Shown in pieces: positions 22,674 to 31,711 of a stretch of 36,397 bases of DNA. The notes beneath the pieces were generated by a model. The model was not told the origin of the DNA. It searched no databases and saw only the letters and a program-made list of their open reading frames with translations. The DNA comes from Gnetum montanum. Its lineage: Eukaryota; Streptophyta; Gnetopsida; Gnetales; Gnetaceae. Every line of letters starts with the position of its first letter. Position 1 is the stretch's first letter. The translations under genes were made by a program, and so were the position numbers. The stretch covers positions 1 through 36,397 of the forward strand of contig MNCI01035205.1 in NCBI GenBank assembly GCA_015680685.1, written 5' to 3'.

Positions 22674-24960
22674 ATGGATTCCTTGTACACAGCCACAACT
22701 GCCGCAGCCCCTACCGATCTGGGTGTCGCACCCGTTAATCCTAAGGTGGTCACAAGACCAGCTCCCGGCGCAATGGAACCTCAGGGATCATTGCACCGTT
22801 CGTTAAGCCTTTAGGGAAAAGAACCTATTTTCATAGTTATAACCCCTGAAGAATACAACCTCATATGCGTTAAGATCCAGGTGAAGCTGGATCTCAGCCA
22901 AGATGAAATCGAAGCAAAGAGAAACTTTGAGGTGCTCCACCGGGGGGGGCTATGATTTTAAGCCAACGACTTATGACATAATCCCCCTGACCGAGCACCA
23001 ACACAAAATTTTAACATAGTTGGTCATGGCCAAAGGCCAAGGTTCATGGGCTACGTCAGAGCCCCAACATGGGGGAGAGAAAGAGGACGAATTTAAGGCC
23101 CAGTCGGAGCATTCGTTCCATATTATGGAACCTTCGTTCCAGACTCTAAGCCCCCAAATGTATACAAATCTCACATTTCCTTTCAATGGAGAGGCCGCAC
23201 CTATTGACCCAGCTGTGACCGCGCAGGTGTATTTTCCCGCCACACCACAGGTCAACGCGCAGACGTCTGGGTTGCACACACCAATGCCGCACAATAACAC
23301 AGAGGTGGTTCCGTCACCACGGGTGCTTAACATGTCAGCGGTGATCCAGGCGACCACCGCACCCCATTTCATCCCTCAGATGCAGTCTTACACTGCATCG
23401 ACAACTCCCCCAGCGCAAATTTTCCCGCTCCAGCCAACTCAGCAAAACACCGTAACCGTACCACAGCAAAGCTTTGTTCAATACCCTGCAACAAGTCAGT
23501 GGGTCAACCCTGCTGCACAACATCACTCGTCTGCGGTGCACGGTGCACAGCCTTCGATGGCACCTGCGACACAATTTTCGCAGGTGATTCCTCAATATAC
23601 CTACCATTATCCCACACAGCAGGCAGGAGCTAACCTCTCGTCTCAGACCGGTGGATGGTGGTCTTCGTAGGCCCCCCAGCCTGCAAGAATCCCTGCTCCA
23701 CCAGTAGCTAGCCAACCACTTCCTACCTTCCAGTTTCCTAGGGCAGCCCACCCAGTCCAACCTTCTATGCTCGCTGCATAGGAACCTCCGCCAACAAGTC
23801 TGGACAAAGCCTTCCAGCTCATCCAAATGCTTACCGAGGAGGTTCGACACCTCAAGACCGCTGGGTCTGATACCATTCAGATCATGGACTTCTTCTACCG
23901 GGATGACCCGATCAATCCGGCGGTGCCAGTGCTGTCGCTGCCACCAGGGATGTCCCTCCCTCATTTTACCAAGTATAATGGAGAGGGGGATCCCAACACC
24001 CATCTTGCCACCTTCAGGTCTAAATCTTTGTTGCTTCAACAGTGGCCGCATACGATAATCTGAGTCTTTGCAATTTCATTAACAGGGAAAGCTCTGGACT
24101 GGTATCGAGCCCTCCCATGCTCTTCCATCTCAACCTTGGAAGAGCTTCTGACTCAATTTGTGACCCATTTCAAATACAACCTGAAATTGGAAGTCACGTT
24201 GGAACAGCTTTTGGGGGTGAAACAAGACCTGCTCAAGCCAGTCCAAAAGTTTATATAGCGTTGGAATGCTACCTTGAATGAGATCCGTGACCCGATCACG
24301 GACTCCCATCTATTGGCTATATTCAAGGGAGCAGTCAACAACTTTATTAAGTCTAAGCTGTATTATCTTTCCCCTGGTAATATACATCAGGCCTTCGCCC
24401 AAGTTCGAAGCATCCAAGATGCTGCGGAGGCCAGCAAAGACCCGGCATATGTCGCCTACAAAAACGCGCACAACAAAGCCAAGGACAAAGTCAAGACAAC
24501 GACAACGATGGTAGTTGTGCTGACTGAGAGCGCGAAAAACAAGAACAAGAAGCCCCCCACGGTGGCACCTCCTGAGGCCACGGCCGGTGCCAGCACCAGC
24601 CAACCCACAACTGCCCCTGAAGGCACCCCCTAGCCAAAGCCAAATTTTGAGCGAAAGGATCGTTCAAAATATGCGGCATTACCTGTAAAGCATTCTGAAC
24701 TGCTGAAATAACTACTAGCGGCGGGACACATTCAACTTAAGAAGGTGTCCGAGGAGGCCCTGAAACATCATAGAAGTCATTGTGAACTGTTGAAGGACCC
24801 CTCTTTAGCCCTACCCAACGAACCAGCAGTCCCAAGATCTTTCAGGCTGGACCATTTTTGTGACTACCACCAGATGTGTTTACTGCTAGGCGTTGAAGGA
24901 CAACATTCAATGCATGATCGACGAAGGTCATCTAAAGTTAGACAGCAATAACCCGACGCG
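22674..24960 (+). pseudogene. gag: gag of element 2
   Basis: ATG at 22674 (MDSLYTATTAAAPTD), matched by element 1. An eight-G run at 22942-22949 shifts the frame; homology resumes as YDFKPTTYDIIPLTE. A long Gln/Pro/Thr-rich N-terminal half (to about 23760) precedes the Retrotrans_gag core (LPHFTKYNGEGDPNTHLATF, about 23955 to 24380, with KALDWYRALPCSSISTLEEL). A Lys-rich and Ala/Pro-rich linker follows. The Cys/His cluster (HFCDYHQMC, about 24852) then carries a short deletion, compared with element 1, that breaks the CGHNTDYCWALK part. TAG stops near 23668, 23778 and 24256 replace glutamines; the last is shared with element 1. Gag is the capsid component in active relatives. Confidence 0.85.
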
Positions 24961-26469
24961 TCCGGAAAACCAAACGCTGCATGTGTATAAGGACCCATTG
25001 AATGCAAACTATGACCCCTATACAATCACTGTGGTAAGTACGGATAGTGAGCCGAAGGATCCGCCAAAGCAACTTTTTGTTTTGCGTGTGCCCGCCAGCT
25101 CATCAAAGGGGCCAACTACTTCATCGGCAGCCGGGGGGTCTCACGGCAACCTTTCATCATACGGGCACCTTCCCAGGTACGCCCTCAGTCACACACCAGC
25201 ACTCAAGCCACGGCTCCGTCCGCGCCCACGCCTAGAGCGCCCTTTATTATTAGGGCGCCAGAACCACGACCTGCTCCTCTCACGTAGGGGCAGACCTCCA
25301 GTCAAAATAACGCACCATCTCCTCCTAAGCAAAAGGAGGGGAGCATTTCAATTGACGCAACAAAAGACCACCTTGCGCTTGGCTTCCCTAAGCCCAGGCC
25401 TCTAGCCTCTGTGCCTCTGTCCATGCCTCAGAAGCAGGCTAAAGGTACAGAAACGCAGCCACCCTCTCTTGGCAGAAAAAAGAACTACCCTCCCACTAAC
25501 ACCGCTCCGCCTCAAGAAATCCATCTCTTGGGCCGAATGGAGGAGGACAAGGGAGATAAGCAACCCAGTCGAGAGAAGGACCTCCTCGATGCATTCACGC
25601 AGGTCAAACAAGCTCTTAAGCAAAAGAACACAACGCTGAGCCTGTACGACCTACTGATGACTTCTCAAGAGCACCGTGCAGCCATGGTACGCATGTTGAC
25701 ATCCATATCAGTGGATGCCAGTCTGCCGGCGGAAGAGGAAGCGGTACACGCTATCATGTTTCCTTCCGAAGCTGAACAATCCAGGCCTACCTCGTTGACC
25801 TTCCTGGATGAGTCTGTCCAAGATGATCCGGAGAAAAGTCAAGTAACAACAGAGCCTATGTTCATTACCATTCGGGTCGGCCAGTACCGGATCCGGAGGG
25901 TACACCTTGATGATGGTGCAGCTGCTAATGTTGTTCCTTATTCCATAGTGGATAGGTTGGGATTGGTCAACCAGATCACTCCCACGACGATGGCCTGCGT
26001 GAAATCGTTCAACGGAGCACAGGTGCAAGTCAAGGGAACGGTGCGCATTGAGTTTGTGGCGGGGGATCAATTCCCAACTGAAGCCACATTCTTAGTCATC
26101 GAGGAGATGCCTGGCTTCAACTTAATCTTAGGGAGGTCGTGGTGAGCCTAGCTAAGGGTAGTCTCGTCGCCGATACATCAAGAGATACACCTGCCCTACA
26201 CCGGAGGGGAGGTTATCATACGCGGTGACGAGGTCACCCCCAGGACCGTCAACAACATTAAAGAAGAACGGGGTTCGGAGATTAAAATGACTGACAATCA
26301 GTCCCATCTCCAAGCCCCTAAACAAAATGACAACAATGACAACGGTCTAGCCTGGGCCGACCTTCCATTTCCGGATGACAGCGTAGAGGATTCAAACCGC
26401 AAGCCTCCTCGCCCTTACGCAGTGTTTAACGTAAAAGTCGCTAGGAGACAATTGTGTATCGACGGCTGA
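24961..26469 (+). pseudogene. pro: Aspartic protease region of element 2
   Basis: Linker sequence (25411-25840) leads into a retropepsin-like domain. The putative active site is LDDGAAANVVPYSIVD (25906 onward), where typical plant Ty3 proteases have D-[ST/G]-G-[AS]. GTVRIEFVAGDQFP and IEEMPGFNLILGRSW follow (to 26145). A TGA and TAG interrupt the frame at 26143-26151, where element 1 reads on as LAQ. The acidic tail (26287-26469) ends at a TGA preceded by RRQLCIDG. A donor-like CTT/GTAAGA lies 33 nt further on (26503), in phase 0. Confidence 0.8.
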
Positions 26470-26657
26470 ACAAGGGTCTTCTGCGTGCATCACCATTTCC
26501 TTGTAAGATAGCGTACTCCTTATTCAACAGCTTCTTTTGATTCCACGTACTTTTACGCTACATTCCCTTTCAGTGTTTACGCTTGCCATTTATCGCATGT
26601 TTTATCGTGCTCGCCTCGTTTACGCTTTCACATTGTTTTACGCACTTACGCAGAATT

Positions 26658-27010
26658 ATAAACTACTAGCTAGTTTACGCAGCTGGTCCGCAACGGCATT
26701 AAACTAGTAGCTAGTTTACCCAGCTAGCCCGTAACAGCCTTAAACTAGTAGCTAGTTTATGCAGCTAGCCCACAACGGCCTTAAACTAGTAGCTAGTTTA
26801 CGCAGCTGGTCCGCAACGGCCTAAAACTAGTAGCTAGTTTACGCAGCTGGCCCGCCACGGCCTTAAACTAGTAGCCAGTTTACGCAGCTGGTCCGCAACG
26901 GCCTAAAACTAGTAGCTAGTTTATGCAACTAGCCCACAACGGCCTTAAACTAGTAATGCAGGCTCATCATTTATGCAGTTACCCTTTGGCCTGCAACGGC
27001 CTTAAACTAG
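26658..27010 (-). repeat. 41-bp tandem array (about 8 units) downstream of the antisense gene
   Basis: On the plus strand the unit begins TAAACTAGTAGCTAGTTTAC and continues with GCAGCTGGTCCGCAACGGCCT. Units are highly similar except for an expanded last one. AAACTAG and CTAGTTT face each other around TAG, so each unit can form a small stem-loop. Read on the minus strand (the sense of the nested gene), the core is GCTGCGTAAACTAGC, close to ACGACGTAAAACTAGC in the array that follows integrase (35205-35720). A decayed version lies at 8880-9180 in element 1. Confidence 0.88.
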
Positions 27011-27206
27011 TTATCATGCTCTATCATTATCATTTAGGTGAATTTTTCAACAATTACACTCGCACTCTACAAGAAAAACGTAAAAAAACACAAAAAAAAT
27101 ATGTAATTGACATTCAACGCGTCAATCAAGTTTTATAACATGTCTTTCCAGTCATTCGTAAAATGATATAACATTCAACATTAACAAAATTTTGCGTAAA
27201 TAATAA

Positions 27207-28897
27207 TTACGCATTCCCCCTATTGCCACTGTCACCGGTATCTCTTAACTCCTGATCTATCCCCAAAAGGTCATCCTCTAGTGGGCCATCGTTTCTGGGA
27301 ATTATGTTTCCAAGAACGACTGCCTCTTCATGAGGATCTCGTTCCGGCACTGGCTCCACAAGAGGATGCTCTTCATCATTGCGTTCCTCCTCCGCTTCCA
27401 CAGCTTCCTCTCTCAGCCCCTCCGCTGGTACATTTTCTCTATCTTCTTCTGGTACCTAAACACAGAAACCATCTAAAATTAGAATAGAAGATCCTAGTCA
27501 GAAAACTTCCCAAATAAGTAATGCGTAAACCTACTCGAGACGGTCCTACTTCCGCGGCAAAGGGAAGCTTGTCCAAGCCAGCCCACAAGTGCTACATAAT
27601 CTCGTCCTTTGTCAAGTCTGGCCACACATCTTCGCCCAACGCAGCTCCAGCTTTCACCTTTCCTTTCTCAACGCTACTCCAGCGTGGTGGATCTGGGAAA
27701 AAAGTAGGGATTGTAGCCTAGTTCCCAGAGAAAACCATTGCTCTCTCTGGGGATGCAGTTACAGTCACCTGCTCTTCGAACTTCTTGAAAGCTTCGGACG
27801 CTCCGATGGTATCCACGAAAACCTTTAGAGATCAAGCTTTAACGGCGGAGTCGTGGTAACATTTTCTATAAGCGGAACTTTCCCGTTTATATACATGCTT
27901 GTGGTCCTTCTCTTTCTACCCCCATTCCTATACGCTAGCGCAGTAGTCCCTCCAGTCCTGGCTTTTCTGAGCTAGGAGTTCAATTTGCATCCTCTACTCT
28001 ACTAACGCCCGACTAGTCTGTACGCTGTTCTTGATGGCTGTTCAATAACGGGAGTGATCAATAACAGCGGTACGCCAGTCTTCATCCCCCGTCACTCAAG
28101 CCTGTAGGAATTCATATCGCGCCCTCAGGTCCCCAACTTCTTTGGTCAGGGACTCAACCCTCTGCTCCGACCATTGCAGCCTTTTCCATAGGCTTTCATT
28201 AACGTTCCTACTTTCCCATACGGAGTGCGTCGAGCGTAACGTACATTTACGTATTTCCTCATAAATGTGACGTGGCACGACTGCTCCATCAGGTGGGGGC
28301 TCCGCTGTGTCCAGATCAATGGGCTCCGCGGGATCCCATCGGAGGTGAGCTCCTAACAGAAAAACAAGCATCAATACGAATGAAACATTGCTAAGAGATC
28401 ATGTCATAACCTCATTACAGCTGTAACTTACCAGCGCCCGGTTCGACACGTTCCAGACGCTCGATCATGTCGCTGACGACGCCTTCAATGAAGGAAAATT
28501 TATCGAGGAAGTTTCTCCACCTTTGGCTCACAGCAGCAAACGTTGAGGCATCTTCTTCCCCTGTAGCGTAATTTGGTTAGAAACCTCATCTATTAACAGA
28601 TCTTTCAAACACGCTAACGCACTCATTACCTCTACCAGTGACAATGGCGATTTCATCAACATCTTCCGTATCTTTTTTCCTTTCATGCACTGGAGTTTGT
28701 GCGTCGCTGGTTCCAGTGGTTGGGGACTCTTTACGCACCTCAGCCTATACGCGGCTTCCGCTAGCAGCTGGGGCCGCCTTACGCACTAGAACCTGCACAC
28801 GGCTCACATTAACAGCTAGGGCCTCTTCTTCCAAAATTGAGGCCTCGGCTTAATATCATCGCCCCTGTCTCAGGGGTTAATTGACCTATCATTTTTA
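27207..28897 (-). other. Exons 5-8: linker, coiled-coil-like region and acidic tail, copy 2
   Basis: Exon 5 is a Lys/Glu/Ala-rich linker with a short internal repeat and a frameshift. Exon 6 encodes a short helix (FLDKFSFIEGVVSDMIERLE; copy 1 has FPDKFSFMEGFVNNMIG). Exon 7 (818 nt) starts AHLRWDPAEPIDLD and is long, charged and probably helical (LWKRLQWSEQRVESLTKEVG, KDHKHVYK), like a coiled coil. It ends VGPSR. Exon 8 is Glu/Asp/Pro-rich and ends LEDDLLGIDQELRDTGDSG before TAA at 27207; copy 1 ends LFEEEAKLGDTGDSG. The conserved DTGDSG terminus shows that the stop is genuine. Confidence 0.6.
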
Positions 28898-28977
28898 CTG
28901 TTTACACCACTCTACATTAGCATATAATTCTAGATCATCTAAGTAGAGCATTGCGTATACAATCCTTTCATGCTTAC

Positions 28978-30018
28978 CAGGCAGAGGCTTACTCTGCTGC
29001 ACCGTGATCCCAACAGTGTGGCCTGCATCACCTCCAGGGGTCTCAGTTAGGCGGAGCCTCTTCCGCCGAGCTACCGATTCCATAATTTCCTCCGCCAGGC
29101 GCTTCCCCAGTGAGGCGTCACTGGTGTAGGTAGGCATAATCCCACCTACGCTATCGAGACCTCACACTTGGGGCGCCATCAAGCCTTTATTCGTTACAGA
29201 CAATGACTCCCTGATCCCTTCCGGCGGATCCTACCCACGAGTAGTGCTGAAAATATGGGCTATCCAAGGTCTAGACAGCTGGTCCCGATCTTGCTATACC
29301 CACATCCCATTCTTTCGAATGACCAGAAATTCAGCAAACCGCCGGAGGCAAGCTATGAAAAAGGCGTAATGCACATTAAAGCGGGACTCGAGCTTCTTAC
29401 GAAGCTTGACCATTTCATTGCGCAATCCCTTGGCTAAATGGCTTGCCCAATCGAACCGGGTTCCCTCTTCTAGGACCTCTCGCATAATACGGGTCTGTTC
29501 TACCGAAAAGAACTTCGTCTGTGAGAGGGTTTTGGGGAAGGCCCGAGCCCGAAAAAGGGGATAGAGTGTCTTGGCAGTACCCATCTCGAACTTCTCACAA
29601 GGAAACCCCTTGGTCTCTTTTGGGATCCTCACCCACTCCTTCAGAAACTCCTCGACTCTAACGCTCCTCTGGGCCTTCGCCTTTACGGGAAGGCCATCTG
29701 AGGGGATGTCAAACAAGTCCGCGAAGAACTGAGCGTCAATATCGAAGTTTACATGCACGTTATGCACGCGCGTGCAAAAACGATCCGCCTTCGCACTGAA
29801 GGAGTCGACCAAGGCTATCATTTCACTCGAGGGGACATCAGGGGTCGCAGCCAAAAATAGGTGCATTAGCCCTGCTGCCTGGATCTTGGAGGTCACTGCG
29901 ACTGGGGCCGCCGAGTGGCTGAGCCAACGCTGTGCCTCCTTAATATCGCCATAGCGAAAAAGAACATCCCTCGCCTCGCGGCCGGAAATCGTAAGGGTAA
30001 TCTCCCGAGATTCCCTGA
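28978..30018 (-). other. Exon 4: large conserved domain of unknown family, copy 2
   Basis: This exon encodes the most widely conserved part of the gene, seen in all three copies. Key stretches: FRYGDIKEAQRWLSHSA, LFLAATPDVPSSEM, VNFDIDAQFFADLFDIPSDG, FDWASHLAKGLRNEMVKLRK, and RFAEFLVIRKNGMWV followed by TAG. After the stop, homology with copy 1 continues (QDRDQLSRPWIAHIFSTT). The LFxIPSxGLP phrase is reminiscent of plant mobile-domain and putative plant transposon proteins, but I cannot confirm this. The 3' part has a basic KRLRL patch. Confidence 0.55.
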
Positions 30019-30116
30019 CTGAAAGGTATAAAACGCAATGTCAAACAAAAGTACTATTACATAATATCCATGACTCACAACTACATGCATAACATTAGAA
30101 CACGCAGCGGCCTTAC

Positions 30117-30941
30117 TAGGTCCGAAGGGCAAAGGGAATTGTGGCAGGTCCCTCTATACGTCCTCAACCGTAAGGGGGGGATCTAAGGTCCAGTTACCAT
30201 GCAGCCACCCAAGTTCCTGACAGTTCTTAAAAGGACGCTCGTAGCAGGTGTGATACTCACGCATCTCATGGCCAATTTGCCCGATAACACCGGCACGCAC
30301 GTTGTTGGTTGCGGTAAACGCCATTATTGTTGTTTCGGCCCAGGCCAACGCATCACCATCACCAATTAGCTGATTATCATGTATAAAAAACCTGTACCAT
30401 ACAGCGTAGGTTTAATTTACAGTTCGCACATAGACTTTTCTTACATTTTACAAACATTGCAAAATGAAAAAAAACAATATAGTTAGCCAAATTCGCTTAC
30501 CCGCCCGCGTAGTACACCGTGCCTTGTGGATTCTGGAAGTAGGTTGACACATGGCGGGCCACGAACAACGTGTTATACGCATGATAACAGTTGAAACGGG
30601 CCATATCCCAGATCCAGTGTAGGCTCCTCAGACCTCGGGTGCTGAGCGCTTGGTCCTCGGGATGACCCGTGTCGATGGCCCCGTCTGTCAGGTAAGCCAG
30701 AATCCCCTGCGCAGACCCCGCCAACAGGTGCTCTAAAATGGCACCGACAACATAACCGGTCACACTAGACCAGACAATGATGCTAAAGTTGCGTAGTAGG
30801 AACTGCAGAAACTCCAGCGCCCCCTTTCGAAACCAGATGGCCTTCCCCTGCGCTCGCGTGTGCAGAGGAGGGACGTTGGGGTTAACCCAACACAAAACCC
30901 CGATTAGGTCTAACACAACCAGAATCAGCTTCAGCACGACA
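30117..30941 (-). other. FCP1/NIF-like HAD pseudophosphatase domain, copy 2 (exons 2-3)
   Basis: LILVVLDLIGVLCWV places an Asp (about residue 51) where FCP1-family HAD enzymes have the nucleophile, but the partner acid two residues on is Ile. IWFRKGALEFLQFLLRNFSI followed by IVWSS matches the RPG.xEFL...F.xxVWT/SS segment. LRSLHWIWDMARFNCYHAYN then TLFVARHV matches the tryptophan-containing segment and the NTLLVDD segment, whose acids are replaced by Ala-Arg. Exon 3 continues with LIGDGDAL, a helix, and NNVRAGVIGQI. Copy 1 has the same replacements, so loss of catalysis predates their split. A binding role is possible. The family call rests on motif pattern only. Confidence 0.62.
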
Positions 30942-31322
30942 CTGCACAGAAATACGCTATATAAATCAACGCCCAGATTCACAGCTGCATTACTAACACA
31001 GAAACATTACAAATCATGCGTAGCCCTCTATGAGGAAATCGCCCAAACCCTTGTAACAGTGCAAGGATTTTCTCTGACAACGGCGATAAATGCAACCACG
31101 CCAAAACCTCGCTCTAACGCGAGGTCCAAAACCCTCAATTACGCGGAGAACGCTGAATAGCACAAAACACTGAAATAGCATGAGCATGCGAAGAATGACC
31201 TACCGGTTCAAAGGTGTCGGGTTACGCACTTTGACCACAGCCTATTGAACATGCGCCAAGTTCTCTTGTACCTCGTCGATTTTAGCCAACTTGGTGTTCT
31301 TCTTCTTTGTCTTAGGCGCCAT

Positions 31323-31700
31323 TATCACAGCTTCAACGCTTCCACAGCTTTCGCCTTCAAACCTTCTACTCTCCTTGCTCTTGCTATGTACTGCTTACAA
31401 ATTTGAACTCATAATAACCAACAGTCCGTTCTAACCAGAAAATCGCCTACTTATATGTGAGAATCACCGACTTGATATCCGGTTTCAGCGGGGCTTGCTT
31501 AAAACGGAACCCGAAAATCCAGATATTAATGCGGTCGATGTCGCACGCACCACTGTCCGAAATGACGTTAAACTACCACATCTTATCTCCTCATAATCGG
31601 GTTACATTGATTACAGCTTTTCTATAATATTCAAAATTCAGTTAGCCTTCCACATTCGGCGACATTACGTCACTTGTCCTCTAACCATTTACGCACTTGT
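31323..31700 (-). promoter_or_regulatory. Promoter region of the antisense gene (element 2)
   Basis: On the minus strand a TATA-like TATAAGTAG lies at 31455-31447, about 125 nt before the ATG, giving a 5' UTR of roughly 90 nt. Further upstream are GTCATTTCGGAC (31566-31555) and GATAAG (31587-31582), both conserved in the same order in element 1 (4103-4114, 4080-4085). The conserved non-coding block between two old copies supports an independent promoter that fires away from RT. Confidence 0.6.
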
Positions 31701-31711
31701 TGGTTTTGCAG

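Larger units (their letters stand above)
27207..31322 (-). pseudogene. Nested antisense eight-exon gene, copy 2 (in element 2)
   Basis: Predicted exons (minus strand): 31322-31204, 30941-30501, 30391-30117, 30018-28978, 28897-28630, 28560-28432, 28352-27535, 27455-27207. All introns are short (70-262 nt) with GT-AG ends. Exons of 119, 275 and 818 nt are exactly as long as in copy 1 (4371-8750). The start is the first ATG after the TATA-like box (MAPKTKKKNTKLAKIDEVQ), matched by MAPKIRGKNAKLAKIDEVQ in copy 1. Exon 5 carries a frameshift. In-frame stops include TAG in exon 1, at the end of exon 3 and after the GMWV motif of exon 4, and several in exon 7. Some are shared with copy 1. The expected product, about 1,100 residues, is unknown to me as a whole. 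It lies antisense to the retrotransposon's own genes. Confidence 0.82.
26503..31711 (+). other. Predicted sense-strand intron between protease and RT, holding the antisense gene
   Basis: A donor-like GTAAGA at 26503 and an acceptor (TTGGTTTTGCAG ending at 31711) are both phase 0 relative to protease and RT. The acceptor is conserved in element 1 at 3802; the donor is not clearly conserved there. Ogre elements of the Tat lineage have an intron at the same boundary. At 5.2 kb this one would be far larger, because it contains a whole gene on the other strand. Splicing is inferred and would need RNA evidence. Confidence 0.45.

Noticed and set aside
23335-24051. Long 238-codon minus-strand open frame opposite gag
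   Set aside because: Shadow of the gag frame in GC-rich sequence. No counterpart in element 1 and no recognised domain.
27207-31322. An ordinary host gene into which retrotransposons happened to insert
   Set aside because: The same gene sits at the same place between protease and RT in two diverged elements, with homologous flanks. It travels inside the element.
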